A stretch of 64,000 nucleotides of DNA from positions 1-64,000 of the forward strand of contig JAOPVP010000035.1 in NCBI GenBank assembly GCA_025966135.1. Direction: 5' to 3'. This DNA comes from Frankiales bacterium. GTDB lineage: Bacteria; Actinomycetota; Actinomycetes; Mycobacteriales; SCTD01. Positions 17,957 through 28,175 of this stretch are shown piece after piece. Each line of letters begins with the position of its first letter. The first letter of the stretch is position 1. The notes under the pieces are model-generated. The model was not told the origin of the DNA. It did not search any database and saw only the letters and a list, made by a program, of their open reading frames with translations. The position numbers and the translations under genes were made by a program.

Positions 17957-19606
17957 ATGCCGGACTTCTCCTTCAGCGACCTCCTGCCCACCGGACCAGA
18001 CGAGACGCCGTACCGGCTCCTCACTTCCGAGGGCGTCTCCACCGTCGAGGCCGCCGGCCGAACCTTCTTGCAGGTCGAGCCCGCGGCCCTGCAGTTGCTG
18101 GCGAAGACGGCGATGCGCGACATCTCGCACCTGCTGCGGCCGGCGCACCTCGCCCAGTTGCGCCGGATCCTCGATGACCCTGAGGCCTCGGCCAACGACC
18201 GGTTCGTCGCCCTCGACCTGCTCAAGAACGCCAACATCGCTGCCGGCGGCGTGCTCCCGATGTGCCAGGACACGGGTACGGCGATCGTCATGGGCAAGCG
18301 TGGCCAGTCGGTGCTCACCGACGGTCGGGACGACGAGCACCTGTCCCGCGGCATCTACGACGCCTACACGCAGCTGAACCTCCGGTACTCGCAGCTGGCG
18401 CCCCTGACGATGTGGGAGGAGAAGAACACCGGCAACAACTTGCCGGCACAGGTCGAGCTGTACGCGACCGGCAAGGACTACTACGAGTTCTTGTTCATGG
18501 CCAAGGGCGGCGGCTCGGCGAACAAGAGCTTCCTCTACCAGGAGACCAAGGCCGTCCTGAACCCGACGTCGATGATGCGGTTCCTCGAGGAGAAGATCCG
18601 CTCGCTCGGCACCGCGGCGTGCCCGCCGTACCACCTGGCGATCGTGGTCGGCGGCACCTCCGCGGAGTACGCGCTCAAGACCGCCAAGTACGCAAGCGCG
18701 AAGTACCTCGACACCCTGCCGACGGCCGGATCCGTGAGTGGGCACGGCTTCCGCGACCTCGACCTCGAGCTGCAGGTGCACGAGCTGACCGCGCAGCTGG
18801 GCATCGGCGCGCAGTTCGGCGGCAAGTACTTCTGCCACGACGTCCGGGTCGTCCGGCTCCCCCGGCACGGCGCGTCGTGCCCGGTCGCGATCGCGGTCTC
18901 CTGCTCCGCCGACCGGCAGGCGCGGGCCCGCATCGATGCCCAGGGCGTGTGGCTGGAGCAGCTCGAGACCGATCCGGCGCACTACCTGCCGGAGGTGGAG
19001 GACGTCGGCGGCGAGGTCGTGCAGATCGACCTGAACCGGCCGATGTCGGAGATCCGCTCGGTGCTCAGCCAGCTGCCGGTCAAGACCCGGCTGTCGCTGA
19101 CCGGACCACTGGTCGTCGCCCGGGACATCGCGCACGCCAAGATCGCCGAACTGCTCGACGCCGGCCAGCCGATGCCTGACTACCTGAAGCAGATGGCGGT
19201 CTACTACGCCGGCCCGGCGAAGACCCCGACGGGCATGGCGAGCGGCAGCTTCGGTCCGACCACCGCCGGCCGGATGGACTCCTACGTCGACCGCTTCCAA
19301 GCCGCGGGTGGCTCGCTGGTCATGCTGGCCAAGGGCAACCGCTCCCAGCAGGTCACCGACGCGTGCGCGAAGCACGGTGGCTTCTACCTCGGCTCCATCG
19401 GGGGCCCGGCCGCCCGGCTGGCCCAGGACTGCATCCGCCGGGTTGAGGTGCTCGAGTACCCCGAGCTCGGCATGGAGGCCATCTGGCGGATCGAGGTCGA
19501 GGACTTCCCGGCCTTTGTGGTCGTCGATGACAAGGGCAATGACTTCTTCACCACGCCGGCCGACGCCGGCCCCACCTCCGTGACCCTCGGTTCCCGCCCC
19601 GCCTGA
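17957..19606 (+). CDS. fumA: Class I fumarate hydratase (iron-sulfur)
   Basis: 549-residue [4Fe-4S] fumarase interconverting fumarate and malate in the TCA cycle. The N-terminal alpha domain and C-terminal beta domain are fused in one chain. Cluster cysteines correspond to Cys103 (PMCQDTG), Cys222 (AACPPYH) and Cys316 (VSCSADR). [26 protein letters not shown] beta-domain motif is present ([18 protein letters not shown]). ATG start directly after the divergent FUSC start. Immediately downstream is an oxygen-stable class II fumarase, so the pair mirrors the E. coli fumA-fumC arrangement. Confidence 0.95.
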   Translation: MPDFSFSDLLPTGPDETPYRLLTSEGVSTVEAAGRTFLQVEPAALQLLAKTAMRDISHLLRPAHLAQLRRILDDPEASANDRFVALDLLKNANIAAGGVLPMCQDTGTAIVMGKRGQSVLTDGRDDEHLSRGIYDAYTQLNLRYSQLAPLTMWEEKNTGNNLPAQVELYATGKDYYEFLFMAKGGGSANKSFLYQETKAVLNPTSMMRFLEEKIRSLGTAACPPYHLAIVVGGTSAEYALKTAKYASAKYLDTLPTAGSVSGHGFRDLDLELQVHELTAQLGIGAQFGGKYFCHDVRVVRLPRHGASCPVAIAVSCSADRQARARIDAQGVWLEQLETDPAHYLPEVEDVGGEVVQIDLNRPMSEIRSVLSQLPVKTRLSLTGPLVVARDIAHAKIAELLDAGQPMPDYLKQMAVYYAGPAKTPTGMASGSFGPTTAGRMDSYVDRFQAAGGSLVMLAKGNRSQQVTDACAKHGGFYLGSIGGPAARLAQDCIRRVEVLEYPELGMEAIWRIEVEDFPAFVVVDDKGNDFFTTPADAGPTSVTLGSRPA

Positions 19607-19614
19607 CACCCTCC

Positions 19615-19665
19615 GCTGCGTCTGCGCTTCTCCACACGTCGGCCGCACCCGCGAGCAGACGCAAG
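19615..19665. repeat. Dispersed ~50-bp inverted repeat, copy 3
   Basis: Left arm GCTGCGTCTGCGC (19615-19627) and right arm GAGCAGACGCAAG (19653-19665) pair at 10 of 13 positions. The right arm is identical to that of copy 2. The repeat fills the fumA-fumC gap and its right end touches the fumC ribosome-binding region. Confidence 0.7.
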
Positions 19666-19682
19666 GGAGGAGGATGGCGGGC

Positions 19683-21059
19683 ATGAGCGAGCAGTGGCGC
19701 ACCGAGCACGACAGCATGGGTGAGGTACGGGTCCCCACCGGGGCTCTCTGGCGGGCGCAGACGCAGCGGGCCGTCCAGAACTTCCCCGTCAGCGGCCTGC
19801 GGGTCGAACCCGCGCTCCTGCAGGCCCTCGCCGCCATCAAGGGCGCCGCCGCGCGGGTCAACGGCGAGCTCGGCGTCCTCGAACCCGCTGTGGCGAAGGC
19901 GATCTCCGAGGCTGCGGCCGCCATCGAGCGGGGCGAGCACGCTGACCAGTTCCCGGTCGACGTCTTTCAGACTGGCAGCGGCACCAGCACCAACATGAAC
20001 ATCAACGAGGTGCTCTCGTCGCTGAGCAGCTCGCACCCGAACGACCAGGTCAACGCCAGCCAGAGCAGCAACGACGTCTTCCCGAGCGCGATCCACCTCG
20101 CCGCCGCCAAAGCCGTCGTCGAGGACCTGCAGCCGGCCCTCACCCACCTCGCGGAGGCGTTCGAGCGCAAGGCCGAGGAGTTCGCCGACGCCGTGAAGGC
20201 CGGCCGCACCCACCTCATGGACGCCACCCCCGTGACCCTCGGGCAGGAGCTCGGCGGCTACGCCGCCCAGGCCCGGTACGGCGTCGAGCGGCTCGCAGGC
20301 ATCCTTCCCCGGGTCGGCGAGCTCCCCCTCGGCGGGACCGCGGTCGGCACCGGTATCAACACCCCGCCCGGGTTCGCCGAAGGGGTCATCGCGGACCTGC
20401 GCGACAGGACCGGCTTGCCGTTGACGGAGGCCCGCAACCACTTCGAGGCCCAGGGCGCGCGTGACTCCCTCGTCGAGCTCAGCGGGGTGCTGCGCACGAT
20501 CGCCGTGGGGCTCAACAAGGTCGCGAACGACCTGCGCTGGATGAGCAGCGGGCCGTTGACCGGCTTGGCCGAGATCCACCTGCCGGACCTGCAACCGGGC
20601 TCGAGCATCATGCCCGGCAAGGTCAACCCGGTGGTGCCGGAGGCGGTGTGCCAGGTCGTCGCGCAGGTCATCGGCAACGACGCCGCGGTGGCGTTCGGCG
20701 GCGCGGCAGGCAATCTCGAGCTCAACGTCATGCTGCCCGTGATCGGCCGCAACCTGCTCGAGTCCCTCCGGTTGCTCAGCAGCATCAGCCGGCTGCTCGC
20801 CGACCGCTGCGTCGACGGCATCACGGCGGACCTCGGCCGGATGCGGCGCTTCGCGGAGAGCTCGCCGAGCATCGTGACGCCGCTGAACCGCTACCTGGGC
20901 TACGAGGAGGCGGCCAAGGTCGCCAAGCAGGCCGTGGCGCAGGGCCGGACCATCCGGGAGGTGATCGCCGAGCGCGGTTACGTCACCCAGGGGCTGCTCA
21001 CCCAGGAGCAGCTCGACGCCGCACTCGACGTCCTCGCGATGACCCGCCCACACGGCTAG
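19683..21059 (+). CDS. fumC: Class II fumarate hydratase
   Basis: 458-residue member of the fumarase/aspartase superfamily, catalysing the same reaction as FumA without an iron-sulfur cluster. It carries [40 protein letters not shown] and the signature [10 protein letters not shown]. An in-frame ATG at 19674 abuts the GGGAGGAGG sequence and is too close to it; the ATG at 19683 ([10 protein letters not shown]) is nine bases from AGGAGG and is chosen. Followed by a strong hairpin. The two enzymes in tandem may allow function with low iron or under oxidative stress. Confidence 0.95.
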   Translation: MSEQWRTEHDSMGEVRVPTGALWRAQTQRAVQNFPVSGLRVEPALLQALAAIKGAAARVNGELGVLEPAVAKAISEAAAAIERGEHADQFPVDVFQTGSGTSTNMNINEVLSSLSSSHPNDQVNASQSSNDVFPSAIHLAAAKAVVEDLQPALTHLAEAFERKAEEFADAVKAGRTHLMDATPVTLGQELGGYAAQARYGVERLAGILPRVGELPLGGTAVGTGINTPPGFAEGVIADLRDRTGLPLTEARNHFEAQGARDSLVELSGVLRTIAVGLNKVANDLRWMSSGPLTGLAEIHLPDLQPGSSIMPGKVNPVVPEAVCQVVAQVIGNDAAVAFGGAAGNLELNVMLPVIGRNLLESLRLLSSISRLLADRCVDGITADLGRMRRFAESSPSIVTPLNRYLGYEEAAKVAKQAVAQGRTIREVIAERGYVTQGLLTQEQLDAALDVLAMTRPHG

Positions 21060-21066
21060 CGAAAGG

Positions 21067-21110
21067 CCGAGGCCCGCTCCTCCCACCCAGCAGGGAGGAG
21101 CGGGCCTCGG
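21067..21110 (+). terminator. Strong hairpin after fumC
   Basis: A perfect 18-bp stem, CCGAGGCCCGCTCCTCCC paired with its complement at 21093-21110, with an 8-base loop. It starts 7 bases after the fumC stop. There is no T-tract, as is common for actinobacterial terminators. It could also serve the convergent phoH2 transcript. Confidence 0.85.
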
Positions 21111-21213
21111 GGTCTATGGGGGCTTGCGCCCGATCTGTCCAACGAGAGTAGGGGATGAACCTCGCACCCGAATAGCCGGGATCGGCCATATTCTCGTACG
21201 CCGGTTCGCCGGC

Positions 21214-22494
21214 CTACAGCGGCAGGTCCTCGAGCATCTCGGTGACCAGGGCGGCGATCGGCGATCGCTCCGACCTCGTCAGCGTCATGTGCGCGAACAG
21301 CGGGTGCCCCTTGAGCGCCTCGATGACCGCGGCCACACCGTCGTGGCGGCCGACGCGCAGGTTGTCGCGCTGCGCCACGTCATGCGTGAGCACCACACGC
21401 GACCCCTGCCCGAGCCGGGACAGCACCGTCAGCAGGACACCCCGTTCGAGCGACTGCGCCTCGTCGACGATGACGAAGGCGTCGTGCAGGGAGCGCCCAC
21501 GGATGTGGGTCAGCGGCAGCACCTCGAGCAGGCCGCGAGCCATGACCTCCTCGACGACCTCGGGCTGCACCAGCGCGCCGAGGGTGTCGAAGACCGCCTG
21601 CGCCCAGGGGCCCATCTTCTCGGAGGCGTCCCCCGGCAGGTAGCCGAGCTCCTGGCCACCGACCGCGTACAGCGGCCGGAACACGACCACCTTCTTCTGC
21701 GCCCGCCGCTCCAGGACCGACTCGAGGCCGGCGCACAGCGCCAGCGCCGACTTCCCGGTGCCGGCCCGGCCGCCGAGCGAGACGATGCCGATCTCGGGGT
21801 CGAGCAGCAGCTCGATGGCGACCCGCTGCTCGGCCGAGCGGCCGTGCACACCGAAGGCGTCCCGATCACCGCGGACCAGCCGCACCGACTTGTCCGGTGC
21901 GACCCGGCCGAGGCCCGATCCCCTGTCGGACAGCAGGACCAGCCCGGTGTGGGTCGGCAGCTCGCGGGCCTCCGGCAGGTCCAGGCGACCGTCCTCGTAC
22001 AGCCGGTCGAGATCCGCCGCCTCCACCGAGATCTCGTCCATGCCGGTCCACCCGGACGACACCGCGAGCTCGGCGCGGTACTCCTGCGCGGGCAAGCCGA
22101 TGGAAGCAGCCTTCACCCGTAACGGCAGGTCCTTGCTGACCAGCACGACGTCACTGCCCTCGGCCGCCAGGTTGAAGGCGACCGCGAGGATCCGGCTGTC
22201 GTTGTCGGCGACCCGGAAACCGGCCGGCAGCCCTTCGGTCGAGGAGTGGTTGAGCTCGACGCGCAGTGTCCCCTCGGCCACCGCGATCGGCTCGTCGAGA
22301 CGGCCGTGCTGGACGCGCAGGTCGTCGAGGACCCGCAACGCCTGCCGGGCGAACCAGCCGAGCTCCGGATGGTCGCGCTTGCCCTCGAGCTCGGAGATGA
22401 CCACCAGGGGCAGGACCACTTCGTGCTCCGCGAACCGCCCCATCGCGCCCGGGTCGGACAGGAGGACGGAGGTGTCCAGGACGAAGGTCTTCAC
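21214..22494 (-). CDS. phoH2: PIN-PhoH fusion protein (PhoH2-type)
   Basis: 426-residue fusion of a PIN ribonuclease domain (about 1-140; acidic residues in [19 protein letters not shown] and DNDSRILA) to a PhoH ATPase domain (about 215-426; P-loop [12 protein letters not shown], Walker [12 protein letters not shown]). Mycobacterial PhoH2 acts as an ATP-dependent RNA helicase/ribonuclease. In mycobacteria an upstream antitoxin-like gene can accompany it; none is evident in the 204 bases before the next gene. ATG start at 22494. Confidence 0.93.
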   Translation of the reverse strand: MKTFVLDTSVLLSDPGAMGRFAEHEVVLPLVVISELEGKRDHPELGWFARQALRVLDDLRVQHGRLDEPIAVAEGTLRVELNHSSTEGLPAGFRVADNDSRILAVAFNLAAEGSDVVLVSKDLPLRVKAASIGLPAQEYRAELAVSSGWTGMDEISVEAADLDRLYEDGRLDLPEARELPTHTGLVLLSDRGSGLGRVAPDKSVRLVRGDRDAFGVHGRSAEQRVAIELLLDPEIGIVSLGGRAGTGKSALALCAGLESVLERRAQKKVVVFRPLYAVGGQELGYLPGDASEKMGPWAQAVFDTLGALVQPEVVEEVMARGLLEVLPLTHIRGRSLHDAFVIVDEAQSLERGVLLTVLSRLGQGSRVVLTHDVAQRDNLRVGRHDGVAAVIEALKGHPLFAHMTLTRSERSPIAALVTEMLEDLPL

Positions 22495-22698
22495 GCGGGC
22501 TCCCAGCAGTGGCTACCGGACCGGGACCGGGCCCGAAGGACCGGGACCCGGCCCTCCTCACACGCTGGTGCGCGCAAACCGGGCCTCCCGAGCAGCGGGA
22601 CGGGTTGCCCCACCGCTGCCATCGACGGTAAGACGCGCCCGACCCCGTGGAGCGCAGACACGCGGGACCGTACGGATGACCCGTGTGAACAGCAGGTG

Positions 22699-23604
22699 TC
22701 AGGTAAGGAGCAAACCCTTGAGCGCCAAGGCGATCTCGGTCATCGCGGCGTCCGCGGCGGCGACAGTGGAGCCCTGCCCGAAGAAGCCGTGCACCATCCC
22801 GTCGTACTGCTTGGCCCATACCGGAACTCCGGCCTCGCGGAGCCGCTCGGCGTAGCGGTTGCCTTCGTCCCGCAGCACGTCATACCCCGCCGTCGCCACC
22901 ACCGCCGGCGCCAGTTCGGCGAGCTCCTCGACGGCGCTCGGGGACAGCAACGGGTCATCCATCGGGTGCCGACCGGCGTACTGCTCCCAGTACCAGTGCA
23001 TGTCGACCGCCTCGAGCCCCATCCCCTTGGCGTTCTCGGCGTACGACGGTGGCGAGCCGGTGGCATCCAGGACCGGGTAGACGAGCAGCTGCGCGGCGAG
23101 CGGACGCCCCTCGGCCCGGAACACCAGGGCGACCGCTGCCGCGAGGTTGCCGCCGGCGCTGTCCCCGCCCACCGAGACCGAGGCGAACTCCTTCTGCTCA
23201 CCTGCCCAGCGGGCGACGGTCAGGCAGTCCTCCAGAGGCTCCGGGAAGGGGTGCTCGGGAGCGAGCCGGTAGTCGACCGCAAGCACCGCGATGCCCGCCC
23301 GACGGCATAGCGACCGCGCGACGCCCTCGTGCGACTCGAGGCCACCGACGATCCACCCGCCGCCGTGCAGGTAGACGAGCAGGTGCGGCGTCCGCAGTCC
23401 CTCCGGCCGGTGCAGCCGACAGGGGACGCCCAGGACATCCACGTCGACCGAGCTGCCGACCGGCTCGGGCTTCCAACCCGCTCCGCGGCGCAGCTCGAGG
23501 AGCTGCTCGTAGCCGGAGCGGTGCTCGGCGATCGGTATCGACCGGGCGTCGACGTGTGCCGGCAACAGCGCCAGCTGGGCCTGCACCTGGGGGTCCAGCG
23601 CCAT
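22699..23604 (-). CDS. Alpha/beta hydrolase, hormone-sensitive-lipase type
   Basis: 301-residue carboxylesterase. It has the oxyanion motif HGGGW, the nucleophile elbow GDSAGG, the catalytic aspartate probably in YDVLRDEG, and the histidine in MVHGFF. The order and spacing match the HSL (family IV) esterases. Substrate unknown; likely short-chain esters. Its ATG at 23602-23604 overlaps the stop of the cis-prenyltransferase gene by one base (TGATG), so the two form an operon. Confidence 0.9.
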   Translation of the reverse strand: MALDPQVQAQLALLPAHVDARSIPIAEHRSGYEQLLELRRGAGWKPEPVGSSVDVDVLGVPCRLHRPEGLRTPHLLVYLHGGGWIVGGLESHEGVARSLCRRAGIAVLAVDYRLAPEHPFPEPLEDCLTVARWAGEQKEFASVSVGGDSAGGNLAAAVALVFRAEGRPLAAQLLVYPVLDATGSPPSYAENAKGMGLEAVDMHWYWEQYAGRHPMDDPLLSPSAVEELAELAPAVVATAGYDVLRDEGNRYAERLREAGVPVWAKQYDGMVHGFFGQGSTVAAADAAMTEIALALKGLLLT

Positions 23605-24374
23605 CAGGCGCCATATCGGCGCTGCCGTGCCGAGTAGGCCCGGAGCGCACGCAGGAAGTCGACCCGCCGGAAGTCGGGCCAGTAGGCGTCACAGAAGTAG
23701 AACTCGCTGTGGGCGCTCTGCCACAGCAGGAAGCCGCCGAGGCGCTGCTCACCGCTGGTACGGATGACGAGATCGGGGTCGGGCTGCCCGCGGGTGTACA
23801 GGTGCTCGGCGATGTGCTCGACGTCGAGCAGCTCCGCGACCTCCTCCAGCGAGGTCCCCGCGGCCGCGTGCGCCTGCAGCATCGACCGGACCGCGTCGGC
23901 GATCTCGCGCCGGCCGCCGTAGCAGATCGCGACGTTGACGAGCACGCCCGGGCGACCACCCGTGCCTTCCGCCGCCTCCTTGAGGACCCGCGCGGTCTCC
24001 GACGGAAGCAGGTCGAGGGCCCCGACGACGTTGAGCGTCCAGGGGTTCTGCGGGCGGGCGAGGTCGGTGACGACCCCCTCGATGATGCGCAGCAGGGCCG
24101 TGAGCTCGGCCTCCGGGCGGGCCAGGTTGTCGGTGCTCAGCAGCCACAAGGTGACGACTTCGACACCCGCCTCGTCGCACCACGCGAGCAGGTCGACGAT
24201 CTTGTCGGCTCCGCGCTGGTGGCCTTCCCTCGACGAAGCACCGACCGACTTCGCCCATCGCCGGTTGCCGTCGAGGATGACCCCGACGTGCCGCGGGACG
24301 GAGGCGGCACTGCTGTGCAGCGACGCGGTCAGGCGCCGCTCGTACAAACCGTACGCGAGGTCGCGCAGACCCAC
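23604..24374 (-). CDS. Short-chain isoprenyl transferase (UppS/Z-FPP synthase family)
   Basis: 256-residue cis-prenyltransferase, condensing IPP with an allylic diphosphate. The catalytic Asp35 is in VILDGNRRWAKS, and the C-terminal RTSGEQRLGGFLLWQSAHSEFYF motif is intact. The GTG at 24374 has AGGAGG about six bases upstream, which decides the start over a GTG at 24395. By position next to a haemolysin III and YyaL neighbourhood it matches mycobacterial Rv1086 (Z-farnesyl diphosphate synthase); a decaprenyl or undecaprenyl product cannot be excluded. Confidence 0.9.
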   Translation of the reverse strand: MGLRDLAYGLYERRLTASLHSSAASVPRHVGVILDGNRRWAKSVGASSREGHQRGADKIVDLLAWCDEAGVEVVTLWLLSTDNLARPEAELTALLRIIEGVVTDLARPQNPWTLNVVGALDLLPSETARVLKEAAEGTGGRPGVLVNVAICYGGRREIADAVRSMLQAHAAAGTSLEEVAELLDVEHIAEHLYTRGQPDPDLVIRTSGEQRLGGFLLWQSAHSEFYFCDAYWPDFRRVDFLRALRAYSARQRRYGA

Positions 24375-24431
24375 GAGCCACCTCCTGTCCGGCACACCGC
24401 AGTTACACCGGAGCCTATCGGCCGCCCTGAA

Positions 24432-24755
24432 TCAGGACACGCGGCTACGCGACCACACGCTGCGCAGCACCAGGGGCATCGCGATGAAGCACCAGCCACC
24501 GACGGCGAAGATGTTGCCGCTCCACAGGAACAGCACCGCGAAGAAGGTCATCCCGACGGTCCAGCCGATGCGGCCCACCGGACCGAAGGACGTGTCGCTC
24601 TTGCGCCATCGGCTGTAGACGGGGGGCGGCGACGGAGCGTCCTGTCGAGGGGCGAGGCGCGCCGGAGCAGGCGCGGGTGCAGCGAAGGGGGCGTGGCACT
24701 GGCTGCACCAGGTCGCGTCGGCCCGGGACAAGGCCCCACACACGGAACAGGTCAT
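24432..24755 (-). CDS. Zinc-ribbon membrane protein
   Basis: 107-residue protein beginning MTCSVCGALSRADATWCSQC: two CxxC knuckles (Cys3, Cys6, Cys17, Cys20) form a zinc ribbon. A Pro/Ala linker and two membrane helices (about 62-78 and 82-98) follow. Such proteins are common in actinobacteria and uncharacterised. The open frame continues upstream, but the ATG at 24755 begins the zinc ribbon. It lies 57 bases upstream of the cis-prenyltransferase start, on the same strand. Confidence 0.75.
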   Translation of the reverse strand: MTCSVCGALSRADATWCSQCHAPFAAPAPAPARLAPRQDAPSPPPVYSRWRKSDTSFGPVGRIGWTVGMTFFAVLFLWSGNIFAVGGWCFIAMPLVLRSVWSRSRVS

Positions 24756-24786
24756 ATCCGGTGTATCGGCGGCAGCCCGGCCTGGA

Positions 24787-25377
24787 TCAACCCACCGGGC
24801 GACGCAGACCGGAGCCATCCTCGCTCGCCTCGTAGGTCGCGCCGACCGCGGCGAAGTCCTGCACCAGCGACTCGAGGAAAGCCAGCAGCGCGGTGCTGTC
24901 GAGCATTGCCCGCACGCCCTGCCCGCGCTCGCCCCATGCCTCGAGGACGGCGAGGCAGCGCATCGACCAGCCCGCGGCCGTCCACTGGCTCGCGATCTGC
25001 AACGAGGCGCGCAGCTCCCCGACGGTCGACAGGTCGTCAGGGTCGCGGGCGCGGAAGCAGAACAGCTCGCGATCGCGCGGCAGGTATCGCTGGAGCACCT
25101 CCCAGACGGCGTCGGGCTCCTCACCGGCGTCGGTGGCCCAGGCCCGCAGACCGCCTTCGAGGGAGGAGGTGGGGAACTGCTCGTCGCCGGCCCGCGCGGC
25201 GCGCAGCCGCGCGGCGGTGGAGGCGAGGAAGTACCCGCACCGCTCCCCGACCTCACCGAAGGGCTGGCCGTTCCGGAGCAACCGCAGGGTCACCTCGTAC
25301 GGCGCCCCGTCCCGGTCGCGCACAGGCACCGGCAGGACGGTGAGCACCGACCCGTCGACGCAGTTGACCACAGCCAC
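24787..25377 (-). CDS. Conserved hypothetical protein
   Basis: 196-residue soluble protein (GTG start) with no motif I recognise. It is rich in Arg, Leu and Glu, without signal peptide or membrane segment. The C-terminal half contains a helical run (LQIASQWTAAGWSMRCLAVLEAWGE). Codon use is typical for the chromosome, supporting a real gene. It sits between the PEP carboxykinase terminator and the zinc-ribbon gene, both on the same strand, and may be cotranscribed with the latter (31-base gap). Confidence 0.65.
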   Translation of the reverse strand: MAVVNCVDGSVLTVLPVPVRDRDGAPYEVTLRLLRNGQPFGEVGERCGYFLASTAARLRAARAGDEQFPTSSLEGGLRAWATDAGEEPDAVWEVLQRYLPRDRELFCFRARDPDDLSTVGELRASLQIASQWTAAGWSMRCLAVLEAWGERGQGVRAMLDSTALLAFLESLVQDFAAVGATYEASEDGSGLRRPVG

Positions 25378-25404
25378 GACCGGATCCTTGTCTCGTTGCG
25401 TCGT

Positions 25405-25450
25405 GGCGACAAGAGCCCGCCCTTCCGAAGTGGGAGGGCAGGCTGTCGCC
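25405..25450 (-). terminator. Hairpin terminator after pckG
   Basis: Outer stem GGCGACA/TGTCGCC (25405-25411 with 25444-25450) and inner stem GCCCGCCCT/AGGGCAGGC with one mismatch. It lies 12 bases beyond the pckG stop on the minus strand and before the next gene. Confidence 0.75.
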
Positions 25451-25462
25451 GTACACGTGGTC

Positions 25463-27286
25463 TTAGGCGTCCAGGCGCCCGACGAGCTTGGCGTGCTCCT
25501 CGGTCATGGCCTTCGGCAGGTGGTCGCCGAACTGGGCGAAGTACTCGGGGATGAGCCCGGCTTCCTGCTTCCAGATCTCGGTGTCGACGGTGAGCAGCAG
25601 CTCGAGGTCCGCCGCCGGGAGGTCGAGGCCGTCGAGGTCCAGCTCCCCCTCGGCCGGCAGGATGCCGATCGCGGTCTCCTGGCCCTTGGCGGTGCCCTCG
25701 ATGCGGTCGACGATCCACTTCAGGACGCGGGAGTTCTCGCCGAAGCCGGGCCACAGCCACTTGCCCTGCTCGTTCTTGCGGAACCAGTTGACGTAGTAGA
25801 TCTTCGGCAGCTTGTCGGCGCTGGTGGCCTCACCGATGTCGAGCCAGTGACCCATGTAGTCGCCCATGTTGTAACCGCAGAACGGCAGCATGGCGAACGG
25901 GTCACGGCGCAGCTGGCCGATGGCACCGGCGGCGGCCGCGGTGGTCTCGGAGGACACCGTCGAGCCGAGGAAGACGCCGTGCTGCCAGTCGAAGGACTCC
26001 GTCACGAGCGGTACGGCGGTGGCGCGGCGACCACCGAACAGGATCGCCGAGATCGGGACGCCCTTCGGGTCCTCCCAGTTGGAGGCGATCGTCGGGCACT
26101 GCCCGGCCGGGGTGGTGAAGCGGGCGTTCGGGTGCGCGGCCGGCGTCTCGCTGGTGGGCGTCCAGTCGTTGCCCTTCCAGTCGGTGAGGTGCGCGGGCGC
26201 CTCGTCGGTCAGGCCCTCCCACCACACGTCACCGTCGTCGGTGAGCGCGACGTTGGTGAAGATGCTGTTGCCGTAGAAGGTCTTCACGGCGTTGGCGTTG
26301 GTGTCGTCGCCCGTGCCCGGCGCGACGCCGAAGAAGCCGGCCTCCGGGTTGATGGCATAGAGGCGACCGTCCTCGCCGAAGCGCATCCAGCAGATGTCGT
26401 CACCGACGGTCTCGACCTGGTAGCCGGGGATCGTCGGCTGCAGCATCGCGAGGTTCGTCTTGCCGCACGCGCTCGGGAAGGCGGCCGCGACGTACTTGGC
26501 CGCGCCGCTCGGCGGCGTGAGCTTGAGGATGAGCATGTGCTCGGCCATCCAGCCCTCGTCGCGGGCCATGACGGAGGCGATGCGCAGCGCGAAGCACTTC
26601 TTGCCGAGCAGCGCGTTGCCGCCGTAGCCGGAGCCGAAGCTCCAGATCTCGCGGGTCTCGGGGTAGTGAACGATGTACTTGGTGTCGTTGCACGGCCACT
26701 TCACGTCGTGTGCGCCCGCCTCGAGCGGGGCGCCGACGGAGTGCACGGCCGGCACGAAGAAGCCGTCGTCACCGATCGCGTCCAGGGCTTGGGTGCCCAT
26801 GCGGGTCATGATGCGCATCGAGACGACGACGTACGGCGAGTCCGTGATCTCGATGCCGAGTTGGCTGATCGGCGAGCCGATGGGGCCCATGCTGAAGGGC
26901 ACGACGTACATCGTCCGGCCCTTCATGCAGCCGTCGAACAACGGCTCGAGGGTCTTGCGCATCTCGGCCGGGGCCATCCAGTTGTTCGTGGGGCCCGCGT
27001 CCGCCTCGTCCTGGGAGCAGATGAAGGTGCGGTCCTCGACCCGGGCGACGTCGGTCGGGTCGGAGGTGGCGTAGAAGCTGTTGGGGCGCTTCGCCTCGTC
27101 CAGCTTGGTGAAGGTGCCGTTCGCGACGAGGAGCTGCGTGAGGCGGTCCCACTCCTCCTGCGACCCGTCCGACCACTCGACGCGCTCCGGCTTGGTGAGC
27201 GCGGCAATCTCACGAACCCACGCAACCAGCTTCTGGTTGTTCGTGGGAGCCTTGTCCAGGCCGGGGATCGTTGAGGCTGTGGTCAT
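25463..27286 (-). CDS. pckG: Phosphoenolpyruvate carboxykinase (GTP)
   Basis: 607-residue gluconeogenic enzyme making PEP from oxaloacetate and GTP. The P-loop with the reactive cysteine is FPSACGKTN (Cys274), and the upstream [22 protein letters not shown] motif is diagnostic for the GTP class. ATG at 27286 has an AGAGGA ribosome site. The frame is open further upstream, but that part overlaps the divergent trhA gene. The 135-base gap to trhA should hold both promoters. Works with the fumarases and GlpX in gluconeogenesis. Confidence 0.97.
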   Translation of the reverse strand: MTTASTIPGLDKAPTNNQKLVAWVREIAALTKPERVEWSDGSQEEWDRLTQLLVANGTFTKLDEAKRPNSFYATSDPTDVARVEDRTFICSQDEADAGPTNNWMAPAEMRKTLEPLFDGCMKGRTMYVVPFSMGPIGSPISQLGIEITDSPYVVVSMRIMTRMGTQALDAIGDDGFFVPAVHSVGAPLEAGAHDVKWPCNDTKYIVHYPETREIWSFGSGYGGNALLGKKCFALRIASVMARDEGWMAEHMLILKLTPPSGAAKYVAAAFPSACGKTNLAMLQPTIPGYQVETVGDDICWMRFGEDGRLYAINPEAGFFGVAPGTGDDTNANAVKTFYGNSIFTNVALTDDGDVWWEGLTDEAPAHLTDWKGNDWTPTSETPAAHPNARFTTPAGQCPTIASNWEDPKGVPISAILFGGRRATAVPLVTESFDWQHGVFLGSTVSSETTAAAAGAIGQLRRDPFAMLPFCGYNMGDYMGHWLDIGEATSADKLPKIYYVNWFRKNEQGKWLWPGFGENSRVLKWIVDRIEGTAKGQETAIGILPAEGELDLDGLDLPAADLELLLTVDTEIWKQEAGLIPEYFAQFGDHLPKAMTEEHAKLVGRLDA

Positions 27287-27421
27287 GGGATCCTCTCCAT
27301 CGAGGTGCCGTGTGCTCGCTGAGCCGCGGGGCGGGTTGCGAAAGAGTGTGCCCTGTCGTTGCGTGCCCCAACAGGGGGGCGCTTTGTGAGATGACGCACC
27401 TGTACGCAATAAGGAGGACAT

Positions 27422-28096
27422 GTGCCGGACACCTTGAGCCAGACTGTCCACCGCGTCGAGGCGGCCATCAAGCCGCGCCTACGCGGGGTTCTGCATGAAG
27501 CCGCGTTCGCGGTCTCACTGGTCACTGGCACGACGATCGTCTGCCTGTCGCACGGGGCGCTGCAGCGGGTGGCGGCCAGTGTCTACGCCGCGAGCGTCAT
27601 CTTGCTGTTCGGCACGTCGGCCGCCTACCACCGCGGTACCTGGTCACCACGCGCCCAGTCGCTCATGTCGAGGCTGGACCACTCCATGATCTTCGTCCTC
27701 ATCGCGGGCACCTACACGCCGTTCGCGATGCTGCTCCTCCACGGCTGGGTCCGGTGGACCGTCTTCGGCGTCGTCTGGGGCGGCGCGATCGGCGGGATCA
27801 TCGCTCGCAACGCCGTCCGGACGCCCCCGCGCTGGGTGTTCGTCACGCTCTACCTCTCCCTGGGCTGGGTGGCCCTCGGGATCATGCCGCAGGTGCTGCA
27901 GGCCGGCGGGGTGGCCGTGCTGGTGCTGCTGATCGTCGGCGGCCTGTTCTACTCGGCCGGCGCGGTGATCTACGCCCGCCGCCGACCTGACCCCTCACCA
28001 CGCTGGTTCGGCTTCCACGAGGTGTTCCACGCCTGCACGCTCGCGGCCTTCGCCGCCCACTACGTCGCCATCTCCCTGGCCGTCTACCGCACCTGA
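27422..28096 (+). CDS. trhA: Haemolysin III family protein (TrhA)
   Basis: 224-residue seven-helix membrane protein of the PAQR/haemolysin III family. Diagnostic metal-site residues are in [22 protein letters not shown] with AGTYTPF, and the C-terminal [17 protein letters not shown]. These proteins affect membrane properties; 'haemolysin' is historical. The GTG at 27422 follows AAGGAGGA with only four bases' spacing; an ATG two bases upstream is in another frame and stops at once. Corresponds to Rv1085c in the mycobacterial gene order. Confidence 0.92.
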   Translation: MPDTLSQTVHRVEAAIKPRLRGVLHEAAFAVSLVTGTTIVCLSHGALQRVAASVYAASVILLFGTSAAYHRGTWSPRAQSLMSRLDHSMIFVLIAGTYTPFAMLLLHGWVRWTVFGVVWGGAIGGIIARNAVRTPPRWVFVTLYLSLGWVALGIMPQVLQAGGVAVLVLLIVGGLFYSAGAVIYARRRPDPSPRWFGFHEVFHACTLAAFAAHYVAISLAVYRT

Positions 28097-28118
28097 CCTT
28101 CTCGACGACAACGACCGG

Positions 28119-28165
28119 GTACGGCGAAGCGCCCCCGGCCGGGGTGGCCGAGGGCGTCGCCGTAC
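28119..28165. terminator. Bidirectional hairpin between trhA and the RHH-like gene
   Basis: Outer stem GTACGGCGA (28119-28127) pairs with TCGCCGTAC (28157-28165); the inner arm CGCCCCCGGCC pairs with GGCCGAGGGCG with one mismatch. It sits between two convergent genes and likely terminates both. Confidence 0.8.
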
Positions 28166-28175
28166 GAGGTGGTTC

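Noticed and set aside
17276..19924. 882-codon minus-strand frame
   Set aside because: Antisense to fumA and across the FUSC gene; no ribosome site or domain.
24893..27274. 793-codon plus-strand frame
   Set aside because: Antisense to pckG and the hypothetical gene before it; PckG motifs are complete.
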